A DNA stretch of 64,000 nucleotides from Lytechinus variegatus (GCF_018143015.1 NC_054754.1:23734758-23798757); one strand, 5' to 3'. Shown: positions 32,409 to 45,196, numbered from the stretch's first letter. Notes: generated by a model not told the origin, from the sequence alone. Translations and numbers: made by a program.

Positions 32409-32710
32409 GTGGCGTACCTAGGATTTTCCACAGCCGGGGGGGGGGGGGGGCAAAACCGTCCGCCACAAAAGTTGACAAGCAAATAAAAATGTCTTCAATC
32501 ACAAAAAAAGGATTTCGTACCAGAAAAAAAAATTGATAAGCAAAAAAAAAAAGGTTTTAAGCTCGTCAGGGGGCCAAAAAGGTTTTCGATCAAGCCGTCA
32601 GAGGATGGGGGGGCAGGGATAAGGATACGTCCTTTGCATAGGCTGTGACTCGTCAGGGTGGCAGAGTGCCCCCGGCTCGACCCCCCCCCCCCCCGTAGGT
32701 ACGCTAGTGC
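32409..32710 (+). mobile_element. Inverted-repeat element, 'GCGTACCTAGGATTTTCC' family, + orientation
   Basis: Left end GGCGTACCTAGGATTTTCC, right end CCCCGTAGGTACGCTAGTG. G14 and C14 runs lie inside the ends. The middle has 'GTTGACAAGCAAATAAAA' and 'AAATTGATAAGCAAAAAA' words. The other copy is at 15858-16032. Confidence 0.75.
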
Positions 32711-32877
32711 CTCATGCATGTATTTAGGTAAAACAAAATGTTACTGTGAAAAGTAGGCCAGTTAGCCGGACATTCAAATACAAAGAATGTATACAGCTCA
32801 TAGGCCTATCTACGTATATATACGCATGTCATCTTTATGATGCAGATCATGATATAGGCCTAATACGACTATGGGTT

Positions 32878-33428
32878 CTCGATCGAGCCCCGGGGGGGGC
32901 ACTCAGTATATAATGCATAGTGGGTATGTGCCGCGGAGGGGACCCCCATTTTTACACTCAAATTTCCGTTCCAAGGCATAGCATTTTTGTCTTATTGAGA
33001 AAAAGAACAGAGGAAGCCGCTCCAAGGCATACCATTTTCTTCTTATCGAGAAAAAAATAAGACAGAAATCCGCTCCAAAGCTTCGCATATTTTTCGTTAC
33101 GCCGTTCCGGTCGCATTGATCTGCTGCGATTTTGGTGAAAAGCGGCCGCCGAGCGCTGTCCGACCATCGTCTCTGTGCGAGCACTCCCGGCGGAGGCCGC
33201 GCTAGCTGCATCATGCACGCTTGCCCATTCCATAGGGGTGCACTATGCACGTACTCATTTGCTGGCGATCCGTTCCAAGGACCCCCGTTTTCACAAAATT
33301 GTAGTTCCGAAGCCCGTTCCGAGGACCCTCCTTTTTACAATAAGCCCGCTCCGGGGCCCCCGTTTTTTGTCTCGCCCGCGGCACACCCCTACCACTTTTT
33401 TGGTCGAGTGCCCCCCCCGGGATCGAGC
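32878..33428. mobile_element. 550-bp inverted-repeat element, 'GATCGAGCCCCGGGGGGGGC' family
   Basis: Left end GATCGAGCCCCGGGGGGGGC followed by ACTC, right end GAGTGCCCCCCCCGGGATCG followed by AGC. The inside consists of imperfect 50-60-bp words such as 'CGTTCCAAGGACCCCCGTTT' and 'CGTTCCGAGGACCCTCC', and their reverse complements in the left half. It is GC-rich relative to its surroundings. Open frames over it are shadows of the repeat. Confidence 0.75.
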
Positions 33429-33429
33429 C

Positions 33430-36400
33430 TAGGCGTTAAAAGCAAAAATTTTCCCCAAAATTTTGAACGCGCCCGAGAATTATGCCATATGCAAAACATG
33501 TCTCGTACTAGATTTCACTTTGGAAATTGGAAAATAATGATATATTATATCATGATTTTCCAAAGGTAAATTTCTTATATTAATTTCTTCTGGCGCACCA
33601 TGCTATAGGCCGATAGCCTATAACTGTTACCCAAACTTGTAGTTTAGTTGATATTATATTAATTCATTTTTCACATTATGATTTCGGGATATACTCAAGT
33701 CATTAGCAAAGGAATATCGCTATACATGTATATACCGTATATATTTTTTGCAATATCAGAAATAATTTGACATACTGTAATTACTTAAGGGTCTCGGTTC
33801 GTAGAATAGCTGCAACCCTAGCAGTAGCATTGCAATTGCAAAACAAAAGCCACAGTCAGGGAATGGAGATTAAAAGTTTATTGAGACCAGCAGAATAATA
33901 GCCCTTCTCGCTCTAACAATAGGGGATGTGTCACGCAAGAACGCCCCTAGCTAGCTAGCTAGCTACACGTACCGTACGCTGCCCAATCGTCGCTCAGTTT
34001 ACGTATTTTCCTTTATGTTTCATTCAATTAGCTACGATACCCTTAATTCTATATGTCATCTGAAAGAAAAAATACTGGAAAATTGTTTCATAGAATAATA
34101 ATTATATGTCTTCAAAGCACCGCTGTGTAATTCGCCGTTTTCGTCACCCCTTGCGCCTGCCCCATTGCCGCTCACGACTGCCCTAACCCCGCTCACTTAG
34201 CGCGCGCATTCATACATGTAGTTTATAAGGCCGTCTTTTCTTTTTTCTACCTTTTTTACTTGCACTTCTGAGTGAAAAAGTGTGTAGTTTTGTTGTGATA
34301 AAATGTATCGTTTACATTTTTTATTACTATACACTGTATAAAATGTTCCTTTCACCAAGTGCAATTATTTTCAGGGTTTTTGTTGCTTTTTGTTACTGAT
34401 CTACGCCTATATCATTTTTTTTTATCCTTCAAACTATATTCCGTATTTTTTATAAAATATATTAAAAAAAACCTTTCCCGACAATTTTTTCACTGATTAC
34501 AAATTGTCTAATTATATGAATATGATTCTAATCTATTCATGAATTTTATGAGTGTATAATTATCTATCTATTTATTTCGGAAATGAAACGTATATGAAAT
34601 TCAGTGGAACATAATAACAGAGTATAGATTGAGCACCCATTGGACTGATAGGATCAAATAAATTACTGTAGTCAATAAAGACCATTTGACCCTGTCCAGT
34701 TCTTACATAAAATCGGAAGCGGATAAAAAGAGTCAGCATGAACAAAAAGCTTTAAAGAACAATATATATAATAGAATATAGTCAAGTTAACTTAGAATAT
34801 CATTATTGATAATTTACATCTTATAAATAAAACGCTATAAAGCTCTTTTCACATTCACCATTCAAAGAAATCAACTTGAGTCCCCCCTCCCCATTTCGTC
34901 CCTTCCGCTCATTGCCCCCTGATGCTATTTACCATTGATTTCCATTATTTTTGTTTACTATTAGAAATAATTATTTGCATAGTCCTTCAGGTTCTAATTC
35001 CAATTTTTTGATTTTACACTGTCTTGACTCATTATTTACAAGTATGTATTCGTGTATCCCCTTTTTTGTTTACTTTTCGTTTACTCTTATAATTATTTTC
35101 CTACTTTTTCTTGTGGTATTGATATTGCATATTCTCAATTTGGAGCCTTCAACCAACAAGCTTTGCTTTTACGTTTAGCTCCCTCATATCCACAACTCTC
35201 ATTTTCTTTCTTTGTCATTATTTTAGAACCAATTACAAGAATACATTTAGTACTTTTTTTATACTTGTATTATATATTTTTACGATATTTTGTTTTATCT
35301 ATGAAAACTTTTATTGTATAATATTATTGTTTGTATTGAATTGTTGATTTTTTGAAAATGTGAAATGTTGATGTGAATAAACCTTGAACACTGAAGTCCG
35401 ATAATAAATATATATATATATTTCTTTTTTTTGGGGGGGGGGATTCCCTAATACTGACTTTCATTTTAAAAAAAGCTCATCTTGAAAAACAACAATTAAT
35501 ATTTAATCAACTCGCTGGTTTAAGTTCACATTCAATGTAGATAATCGGAGGGAGAAAAAGACACTCTATAATTCGATTTGTTCAAAATATATTTGTCAAT
35601 TTAAATAAAAACAAGGAAATCTCCAGAAACATGACAACGGTTTCATCTATTCAAATCAATCAGGAAACTACTGACCGAGTTGGCTTCTATAGGCCTATTA
35701 ACGGGATACATTTTCTTATATTCATTTAAATTCTTTATTTTATTTATATGAATCAAATAGGCCTACAGATAATGGGCCTATAACATGAAATATACGTATC
35801 ATTAGGCTCATAAGCTATCACAAAGGCCTAATTGCACATCTATTTGATGTGACGTGTATCAAATCCTTGTTTAATTCCAATTAAATTATCCCTAAATTTC
35901 ATACTCAGAGTAAGTAATCATAATCATCAAAATATGAATAGGCCACATAAAAACAGCATAACGATCGATAATATAGACTTGCAGGGGCCGCGGAACCAGG
36001 GAGGGGCTTCATCCCGAACAAAACAAAACTATCCCTATCAATGTCTCTAAGTTGTTTGTACGTCGGTATGCAGTCTTTAATAAGAGTTGAAATTGATATA
36101 CATCGAAGTCTCATTTTTTAGCATTGATGACCCTACGATTCGTTATAGAGCAAGATAATTTTTGTAAAACCTTTTCCAAAACACTTTGGGCCCGGGCAAT
36201 GATTACAATTAAATCTCGAGATACCTCTGGTGAACAGTGTTGAAATAATTGACAAATTCTTTTGATTATCCTTCAACATTTCTGTAAACGTCAGCTTATC
36301 TGCCTGCTCCAGCATGATAAATCTTTGACGACCGAGGGGCTTTTATTTGCCGTCACCCTCAGCTAAAGGAAAAGCGGAAGAGAGAGGGGGAGAAAAAAAT

Positions 36401-38420
36401 GAAGGAGAAGTGAGAGAGGAAAATGTAAGAGTATAAAGAAGACAAAATGGCCGCGTCGCAAAAAGGACAACAACGGAAGGGATATCAATCGAGGCCGGAA
36501 TAGGAAAATAATAAAATGAAAAAAAATAGGAAGGAAAATAAAAGGAAGAAGACAAGACGAAAATGAGAGTTGGGGACCGACAAATACATTTCATTTGGAA
36601 CAAAATAACTATTCAGCTCGCGCTTCGCGCCGCATTGCCCGCTTGTTTCATTATTCATGTCTTGTTTTCAAGTCATTCTCGGTTTGCAAGTTAAAACATC
36701 ATTACAAAAGTGCTTAAAATGTCTCGTTTTTTCTCTGAATATAATACTCTGTGAATTTTGTTCATGACTGAATTTATATGAAACTCGATCTCTTTTTTTT
36801 CACGTATATGCAGTTATAATCTGCCCTAGCTAGGCCTATACTGAATTATGACCTGAAATAAACTCAGACATTCCTACATTGTTTACATTTAATTTTCATT
36901 TCATATTAGATTCACGAGTTGAATAAGTAAAGTAATCAGGTGTTACCATGTGGCAACTTACCATTACCATGCATTCAAATGAATTTATCCATGCAGAACA
37001 CTCTGTTGTGTTCGAAATTTAATTTAAATGAGTTGGTCGAATATAGATTTTGGCATTTTCCACCATTCATCTTTTCCCACCATAATGTTGATTTATGATG
37101 ACAATTCAATAAATGCCCCCAACGTACAGGGCCAAAGTTCATTGACCTTAAATTACCTTTGACCGTGGCATGACCGGAACTCACTATAGGATTTTCACTG
37201 ACTCCCTTATTTCTAAGTTTCATGATAGCTATAGAAATCAATAGGCCTACTACAAACTTATGAATTTGAAAACCTTATCCTGTTTTGAGATTTCAATGTT
37301 TACGACGCTGCCCTCGCGTCGACGTCGGAAAAAGCGGCGCCCTGTCTCTGCAGACATTAAAACAATTGTATTTTTCTGCGAGAAAGATAAGCCGTTACCA
37401 TGACAATGGATCTTTTGCAACTAATACTTTGTTGACTTGATAGGCATATATCTAGAAATTGATTTTGGAAGGCTAAGAATGATGATTGGACCATTTAAAT
37501 ATTGACAGGGGAATATACCATATAGGCTCAATATGTTATTTTTTTAAACATATTAATCCGTTGCCATGGCAACGGCGGAAGGAGGCATGTATAAAACTGG
37601 CAACAAGCGGATTGGTTCAGCACCCTCAAAATAAAGGAAATGACACAAAAATATCAGATTCTAAAGAAATGTCTACTTGAAAAATATGACGATTCCGTTT
37701 ATATATATAGGCCCTATACTCTAATCATGATTATCATATACAATCAGGGTGAGCGGAGTTAGGGCAGGCTTCTATCTCAAGGTATGCCCTCGCTAATTCA
37801 TTCACACAGCAAATATTCATTCCTTAGAATTTGTCATGTTGACATATCTAGGACCTCTCTCACTTGCGACTCACACATTTTCATTCATCATAAAATTATA
37901 ACAATTTTACTTGTTTTTAGGAGTTTTTAAAGTGATTGAAAAAACCTTAATCTGGTGCAGTTTCGGTGCAATTGATCGAAGTTCAAACAGTTATCGGGTT
38001 ACTTTACACTTTAACGCAGTATTTCACGATGATTTATGAAGGGATTAATTTTATTTTTCCACACTTTGTTTTTTCATGTAATGGTCTCCTCTTAGGTGCT
38101 TAATTATTCGAGTATACAAAACAATAAGGAATTTGGGACGAATTTAAAATGATAATCAAAATAAGCAGCGTGCGCATCGCGCTTGTGAGGGTGAGCGAGA
38201 ATTGGGCAGCGTACGGTACGTACGTACACGTACACCGGTATTTGCCTTTTCACCATTCACATCGTGACATTACAAACCGCTCTCGATCACCAGGTCCTTG
38301 TTTAAGCCAAAATAGCTCTTCTCGACATTGTTTTTGTTTTGGATCACGTTTTGGCTACTGTTTGAGTGTTTCTCTCTTCAGAAGTTCTCTTACGCGTTAT
38401 TATTGACATTTTTAATTACG
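33430..38420. other. Non-coding stretch with scattered repeat fragments
   Basis: I find no gene. Recognisable pieces: 'CTACACGTACCGTACGCTGC' (33963) inverted at 38204; 'CTGCCCTAACCCCGCTC' (34168) inverted near 37748; a possible retroelement 3' tail ending 'GAATAAACCTTGAACACTGA' at about 35375-35395; a CAGGGGCCGCGG fragment at 35985; a purine tract at 36370-36560 followed by a GCGCTTCGCGC word at 36616; and a TGACCTTTGACC-type repeat at 37088-37355. Confidence 0.5.
37088..37355 (+). repeat. Dispersed TGACCTTTGACC-type repeat, one unit
   Basis: 'CAAAGTTCATTGACCTTAAA' then 'TACCTTTGACCGTGG', 'CTAAGTTTCATGATAG' and the GC-rich terminus 'GTCGGAAAAAGCGGCGCCC'. The DR1-like core is mutated here (TTACCTTTGACCG). 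Confidence 0.75.
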
Positions 38421-38439
38421 AGTTAAAACTAGGAGTTTC

Positions 38440-39348
38440 ATCTTCTTCAGTTGGTAGTGGTACGTAGTGCCGTACTCGTTCACTGTCCGTGGTTACTCGC
38501 TCCCGCCCGGGACCCGGGCGCGGCCGTCCCAGCTGCAGAGCCAGCCAAGCAGTTCGAGTGAAAGCGACGAGTACACCATAAAGGGACAATGAACTCGGAG
38601 TCTACACTTTGTTTCTACAAGTCAACGGGCAACTTGCTCAATCGGAGAGGACTGGGGAAGTGTACAACAGGCCTGTCGTTTCCGTCCGGCGAAACAAAGA
38701 GATCATGGAGGTGAGTTATTGTACATTTTAATGATAATGTGTGATGATAATGTGAGACACAAAATCGCCTATATCAATACTATGCCTTGTCTTAGTTTAG
38801 AAAATCGCTTTGCAGAATACATCTCACACTACCGTTGTTGAAATTTTGTGCTCGTTCAACTGCATTTTTTTGGGGGGGTGGGGTATACAAACATCTGGCC
38901 ATGGAGTAGCCACAAGAGCCCATCTTAAGGTTAACACTAATAACAGTGAATGTGATGTAAATAAAATTGGTTACCATCAGTACAGATCATGAAAAACCTT
39001 TGCATTTCAAAATTTGACATAAAAAATAATTGCTGTATAGAGTTAAAATATTTTTTTTCTTAAATGTCATTACAGAACCCAGAAGTACAACAACTGAATT
39101 GGGAAGGACAGTGAGAAGTCTCTGGAGGACAGGAGATGTGTGTGCATTTGAGTTTTGTCAGATGTGTATCAATCAGATTATTTACGTCTGGGACCGACCT
39201 TTTACATCACAATCTGAAAGACGTGACCAGGGCTCGAAACTCTGCATCAATTTGTAACTTCCCCACAGATTGGATTACAGGCGCAAGCCACAACGCCCAG
39301 GACAGGAGAGCTGTCACATATTATTTTACAAATTTGTTATACCAGGTA
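38440..39348 (+). other. Possible spliced transcript with a CpG-rich start, product unknown
   Basis: The segment 38460-38710 is unusually CpG- and GC-rich for this window and ends in a textbook donor, CATGGAG|GTGAGT (exon end 38710). A good acceptor, TTTCTTAAATGTCATTACAG, opens a second exon at 39076, and CCAG|GTACTG near 39348 may end it. An ATG at 38589 gives a 47-residue frame across the junction ('MNSESTLCFYKSTGN...'); another frame in exon 2 is open to 39257. I recognise neither. It could be a short-protein gene, the 5' end of a gene whose remaining exons I cannot see, or a non-coding RNA. Confidence 0.35.
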
Positions 39349-39407
39349 CTGAACTAGCTGCATTCATGTTGTTTACATAATTTTGAACATGCACCACAGG
39401 CCACAAG

Positions 39408-39963
39408 TTAAACGACAAGTCCATCCCTACAGGGAGGAATTAAGTTGTTTGTATAAAACGAGAAAAATCCAACAAGCATAACATTGAAAATTTCATCAAA
39501 CTTGGATGTAAAATAAAAAAAGTTACGACATTTGAAAGTTTAGCTTAATTTCACAAAAACAGTTATATGCACATCCTGGCGGGTATGCAAATGAGGAGAC
39601 CATGATGTCATCCACTCACTATTTCTTTTGTATTTTATTATATGAAATATTCTAATTTTCTCATTGTCAAGTGATACAACGATTAATTCCTCCCTGAACA
39701 TGTGGAATTAGCACTGTTTATGGTTCAGTCAAGTTGGTCCTTATTGTCAAATCTAAAAAAGAAATGTTGTATAATGGATGGACATCATCGACTGACTCAC
39801 CTAGTCGTGCATATCACTGTTTTGTAAAAAATAAGCAAAACTTTAAAATGTCATAGTTTTCTTATTTTCCTTCCGATTTTTATGAAATTTTCAGCACTAT
39901 GCTAGTTTGATTTTTCTCTATTGATTTAAGTCAGTATTTTCCTGGGTTAGACTTGACCTTTAA
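39408..39963. mobile_element. TTAA-type palindromic element, 'TTAAAGGACAAGTCCACC' family, copy 4 (diverged)
   Basis: Starts TTAAACGACAAGTCCATCCC and ends GGGTTAGACTTGACCTTTAA. The arms have the family words with more mutations and a deletion in the right half, so it is older than copies 1-3. Confidence 0.8.
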
Positions 39964-40082
39964 TAAAAAAACTTACTCTTGTCTACAAATCCAATGCAAA
40001 TTTAATCATAAATGTCAGTTGCCACCCAATAACATAACCAATTGTCAAATATTTTAAGGTGAATTGTGTAATTGCTGTGGCT

Positions 40083-43000
40083 TTGAAATTAAGATAATTT
40101 ATCCTTGTGTAGCCTTGAACTTTTAATGAGATTAATTTATCTTCTTGCCGCTTTGAAATTAAGACCAATTTATCCTTGTGTAGCTTTGAAATTTAGATAA
40201 ATTTATCGTGTAGCTAATTTATCCTCCTATAGCTTTGAAATTAGGATAAATTTATCCTCTTGCAGTTTTGAAATTAAGATAAAATAATCCTCGTGTAGCC
40301 TTGAAATTAGGATAAATTTATCCTTGTGTACCCTTGGAATTAAGATAAATTTATCCTCATATAGCCTTGAAATTAAGATAAATTTATCCTTTGTAGCCTT
40401 GAAAAAAGGATAATATTATCCTCCTGTAGCCTTGTAATTAGGATAAATTAATCCTCGTGTATCCTTGTAATTAGGATAAATTTATACTCGTGTAGCCTTG
40501 AAATTAGGATAAATTTATCCTCGTGTATCCTTGTAATTAGGATAAATTTATCCTCGTGTATCCTTGTAATTAGGATAAATTTATCCTCATGTAGCCTTGA
40601 AATTAAGATAAATTTATCCTCATGTAGGTTTTAGATTAAGATAAATTTATCCTCATGTAGGTTTTAAGATGAATTTTTCCTCATGTATTCTTGAAATAAG
40701 GATAAATTTATCCTCATGTAGTCTTGAAATTAAGATAAATTTATCCTCGTGTAGCCTTGAAGTTAGGATAAATTTATCCTCGTGTAGCCTTGAAATTAAG
40801 ATAAATTTATCCTCGTGTAGGTTTGAAATTAAGATAAATTTATCCTCATGTAGCCTTGAAATTAGGATAAATTTATCCTCATGAAGCCTTGAAATTAAGA
40901 TAATTTTATCCTCATGTAGCCTTGAAATTAGGATAAATTTATCCTCATGTGGCCTTGAAATAAGGATAAATTTATCCTCATGTAGGTTTTAAATTAGGAT
41001 AAATTTATCCTCATGTAGCCTTGAAATTAGGATGAATTTATCCTCGTGTATCCTTGTAATTAGGATAAATTTATCCCCGTGTATCCTTGTAATTAGGATA
41101 AATTTATCCTCGTGTATCCTTGTAATTAGGATAAATTTATCCTCATGCAGCCTTGATATTAAGATAAATTTATCCTCGTGTAGCCTTGAAGTTAGGATAA
41201 ATTTATCCTCATGCAGCCTTGATATTAAGATAAATTTATCCTCGTGTAGGTTTTAAATTAGGATAAATTAATCCTCATGTAGCCTTGATATTAAGATAAA
41301 TTTATCCTCATGTAGGTTTGAAATTAGGATAAATTTATCCTCGTGTATCCTTGTAATTAGGATAAATTTATCCTCGTGTATCCTTGTAATTAGGATAAAT
41401 TTATCCTCGTGTATCCTTGTAATTAGGATAAATTTATCCTCATGCAGCCTTGATATTAAGATAAATTTATCCTCGTGTAGCCTTGAAGTTAGGATAAATT
41501 TATCCTCATGCAGCCTTGATATTAAGATAAATTTATCCTCGTGTAGGTTTTAAATTAGGATAAATTAATCCTCATGTAGCCTTGATATTAAGATAAATTT
41601 ATCCTCATGTAGGTTTGAAATTAGGATAAATTTATCCTCGTGTATCCTTGTAATTAGGATAAATTTATCCTCGTGTATCCTTGTAATTAGGATAAATTTA
41701 TCCTCGTGTATCCTTGTAATTAGGATAAATTTATCCTCATGCAGCCTTGATATTAAGATAAATTTATCCTCGTGTAGCCTTGAAGTTAGGATAAATTTAT
41801 CCTCATGTAGGTTTTAAATTAGGATAAATTTATCCTCATGTAGGTTTTAAATTAGGATAAATTAATCCTCATGTAGGTTTTAAATTAGGATAAATTTATC
41901 CTCATGTAGGTTTGAAATTAAGATAAATTTATCCTCATGTAGTCTTGAAATTAAGATAAATTTATCCTTGTGTAGCCTTGAAGTTAGGATAAATTTATCC
42001 TCGTGTAGCCTTGAAATTAAGATAAATTTATCCTCATGTAGGTTTGAAATTAGGATAAATTTATCCTCATGTAGGTTTTAAATTAGGATAAATTAATCCT
42101 CATGTAGCCTTGATATTAAGATAAATTTATCCTCATGTAGGTTTGAAATTAGGATAAATTTATCCTCATGTAGCCTTGATATTAGGATAAATTTATCCTC
42201 ATGTAGGTTTTAAATTAGGATAAATTTATCCTCATGTAGCCTTGAAATTAGGATAAATTTATCCTCGTGTATCCTTGTAATTAGGATAAATTTATCCTTG
42301 TGTATCCTTGTAATTAGGATAAATTTATCCTCGTGTATCCTTGTAATTAGGATAAATTTATCCTCATGCAGCCTTGATATTAAGATAAATTTATCCTCGT
42401 GTAGCCTTGAAGTTAGGATAAATTTATCCTCGTGTAGCCTTGAAATTAAGATAAATTTATCCTCATGTAGGTTTTAAATTAGGATAAATTTATCCTCATG
42501 TAGGTTTGAAATTAGGATAAATTTATCCTCATGTAGCCTTGATATTAGGATAAATTTATCCTCATGTAGGTTTGAAATTAGGATAAATTTATCCTCATGT
42601 AGGTTTGAAATTAGGATAAATTTATCCTTATGTAGTCTTGAAATTAAGATAAATTTATCCTTGTGTAGCCTTGAAGTTAGGATAAATTTATCCTCGTGTA
42701 GCCTTGAAATTAAGATAAATTTATCCTCATGTAGGTTTTAAATTAGGATAAATTTATCCTCATGTAGGTTTTAAATTAGGATAAATTAATCCTCATGTAG
42801 CCTTGATATTAAGATAAATTTATCCTCATGTAGGTTTGAAATTAGGATAAATTTATCCTAATTTTATCAAGGCTACATGAGGATAAATTTATCCTCATGT
42901 AGGTTTGAAATTAGGATAAATTTATCCTCATGTAGGTTTGAAATTAAGATAAATTTATCCTCATGTAGCCTTGAAATTAGGATAAATTTATCCTCATGTA

Positions 43001-43095
43001 GCCTTGAAATTAAGATAAATTTATCCTCATGTGGCCTTGAAATTAAGATAAATTTATCCTAATGTAGTTTTAAAATGAAGATAAATTAATCCTTG
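40083..43095. repeat. 33-bp minisatellite array, orientation 2, with 297-bp higher-order period
   Basis: About 91 copies of the same 33-bp unit as at 1-840 but reversed: AGGATAAATTTATCCTC followed by (A/G)TGTAGCCTTGAAATT or ATGTAGGTTTGAAATT. The palindrome GGATAAATTTATCC is kept throughout. Between about 41050 and 41800 a block of nine units repeats every 297 bp: 'CATGCAGCCTTGATATTAAG' starts at 41144, 41441 and 41738. One unit near 42850-42890 is inverted. Open frames are repeat artefacts. Confidence 0.95.
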
Positions 43096-43099
43096 TATC

Positions 43100-45060
43100 A
43101 GCAGGATGAACTAATCCGTACAATTGAAATAGATTTGTATGATATATTTATTTGATCTGTTTTTCCTATTAAATGGTTGTATTAATTGAAATGCTGTTTC
43201 CGTTTGTTTCTTTTATTGTTATAGACTTGCAAACATACATTGAATTGCCAATAGTCATTAAATAGAGTGATTGGAGAGAATGTGTAGATGAGAGAACAAG
43301 TCATAAAAGTGGTTGTTACGTGCAAAAATGTGAAATAAATATTGTGGAGTGAACATGATGAATATTTGAAGAAAAATGAACAAAGATTCATTCATTTTGA
43401 AAAGATTTACTGTTAATATCAGAAATATATTTTAATAATTTTGATGAAACATAATTTGCTTATAGGGCCTATCACACCCCATGCTTACATTGTCTGTTCA
43501 TGAGATACATAATCCCTTTCGTGATAATTAAATGGCGTCTAGCTGTTTCCAGATAAATATGCAACAAATATTTTTCGCTCTTATAGAGCTTTTTATTTTT
43601 GGTTTTATCTAGTGACATAATACGCATCTTTTTCATGATTAACACCTTTCAAAGTCTGAATATAATCTTTTTGGTGGGATGGAGTTGTTCTAGCTTTAAA
43701 TATGTATGCTGTTCATGAATTTCGACAAACAGTTCTTAAAACGTCGCATTTCAGCCATTTTCCACAAAATTTGATTAATGAGATACGTATTCATTTTACA
43801 AAAAATTTAGGCTGCATTTAGGCCTAATTCTATATTTCAAAATATCTGGCCCGCGCTTCGCGCTCGCATTATGTGACCATCGAGACAACGTTGCTCTTCG
43901 TGAATTGCTGGAAGAGTCCTTGAAGTGTTCCCTATTGATCAATATGTACAATAATTTCAGCTTGGGCTTCGCGCCCTCATTGTTTGCTAAAACGGGACAT
44001 TCTTAACACAATTATTTTTGTAACATAATTGAACAGAAACTCGAGTCCCGAGCAGAACACATTGCGCATCATTATGAATTAAAAACGGGGTGTTAACATC
44101 TTGAGTAGATTATTATCATATTATTTTCATATTATTTCATTACAATTTTCCTCATCCTTTCTTTCTTTTTCTCCAATCCGTCCCTTTTAAATGAAATATT
44201 TATGATTCCATTGATATAGTCTATGCCTGAAGACCCCAGCTTGTTAATTTATTCAATTTTTATTTATTAATTACAAATCTTTATCCAGAGTAGCCTGCTC
44301 AGCTTATACAAACAAACAGCTTTTATAATGTACAATCTTGGCTTTTTGCAAGTACTCACGACATTTTTTTTTGGGGGGGGCGGGGGATGCCCAATCATTG
44401 GGGATTTCTGGGGATCGAGTTATGAGGAAAAATTTATTACAAGAATTTTCAGATTACCACTCCAATAATAAGTAGGTTTGACCTCTAGTTGCATTTTTCG
44501 ATGTGTGTAAAATAAATTGTTGTATCTATGGTGATTTGGAAAAAAATATATATCAGTCACGCACCCATCCTTAGTTGGTAGGGAGGGGGGAGGCCGGGAG
44601 GGGGCTTGCTTAGTAACTCGCGTACTCGCACTCGATCAGGCTGCCCCCGCATCTCTGATCAAGGTCTTTTCCAACCAGGAGAGCAACGAGCCAAAATTTT
44701 GAGGGGCCAGGCATAGCACATATGCTGCGAGTGAGCAGAAATTTCTAGAGGGCTTTATAAGTAGGCCTATATAGATTTTAACATAGTTTAAGAAAATTAT
44801 ATCATATTTCTCCCCTTTCCTTTCCATTTCTTCATCTATTCAATTTTAAAATGATTTTTTTAGGGAGTGCTGGGGGGACCCCATTACCCCCAATTAAGCT
44901 CATATGTACGCCAATATTTCCAACAGGTCTGACTCCATCAGGAAACGTGACGTAAAACGGTAGTTTCTCTCCGTATGCCTACTAATGCTGAGTTTGTTGA
45001 GGTCTATTTCATACTTCCTTTTTAAATACCGGTAGGCCTATATATTAAAAACCTTTTTTT
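43100..45060. other. Upstream region of the V-ATPase gene, no gene found
   Basis: AT-rich DNA with GCGCTTCGCGC words at 43852 and 43965, and G runs at 44372 and 44580. I see no coding frame. Confidence 0.4.
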
Positions 45061-45099
45061 TAACAGGACGCGAGATCGATAATTGATTGCGTAATACCG

Positions 45100-45196
45100 G
45101 TCTTGTGTATGGAAGGCTATCATGTGATCATATGGTTGTACGATGTACGTACGAGTATTATACGGTACGACTAGTCGTTTATTCATAAAATAAAAA
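45100..45196 (+). promoter_or_regulatory. Probable promoter / 5' UTR of the V-ATPase G gene, with an M-box-like site
   Basis: The 100 bp before the start codon contain TCATGTGA (45120-45127) and ATCATATG just after it. In vertebrates, MITF/TFEB factors bind TCATGTGA (M-box) and GTCACGTGAC (CLEAR) sites upstream of many lysosomal and V-ATPase genes. The site is seen directly; its use in this organism is inference. The transcription start cannot be placed. Confidence 0.35.

Noticed and set aside
32903-33569. Overlapping frames of 91-145 codons
   Set aside because: They lie across the GC-rich palindromic element and its edges and read mirrored repeat words.
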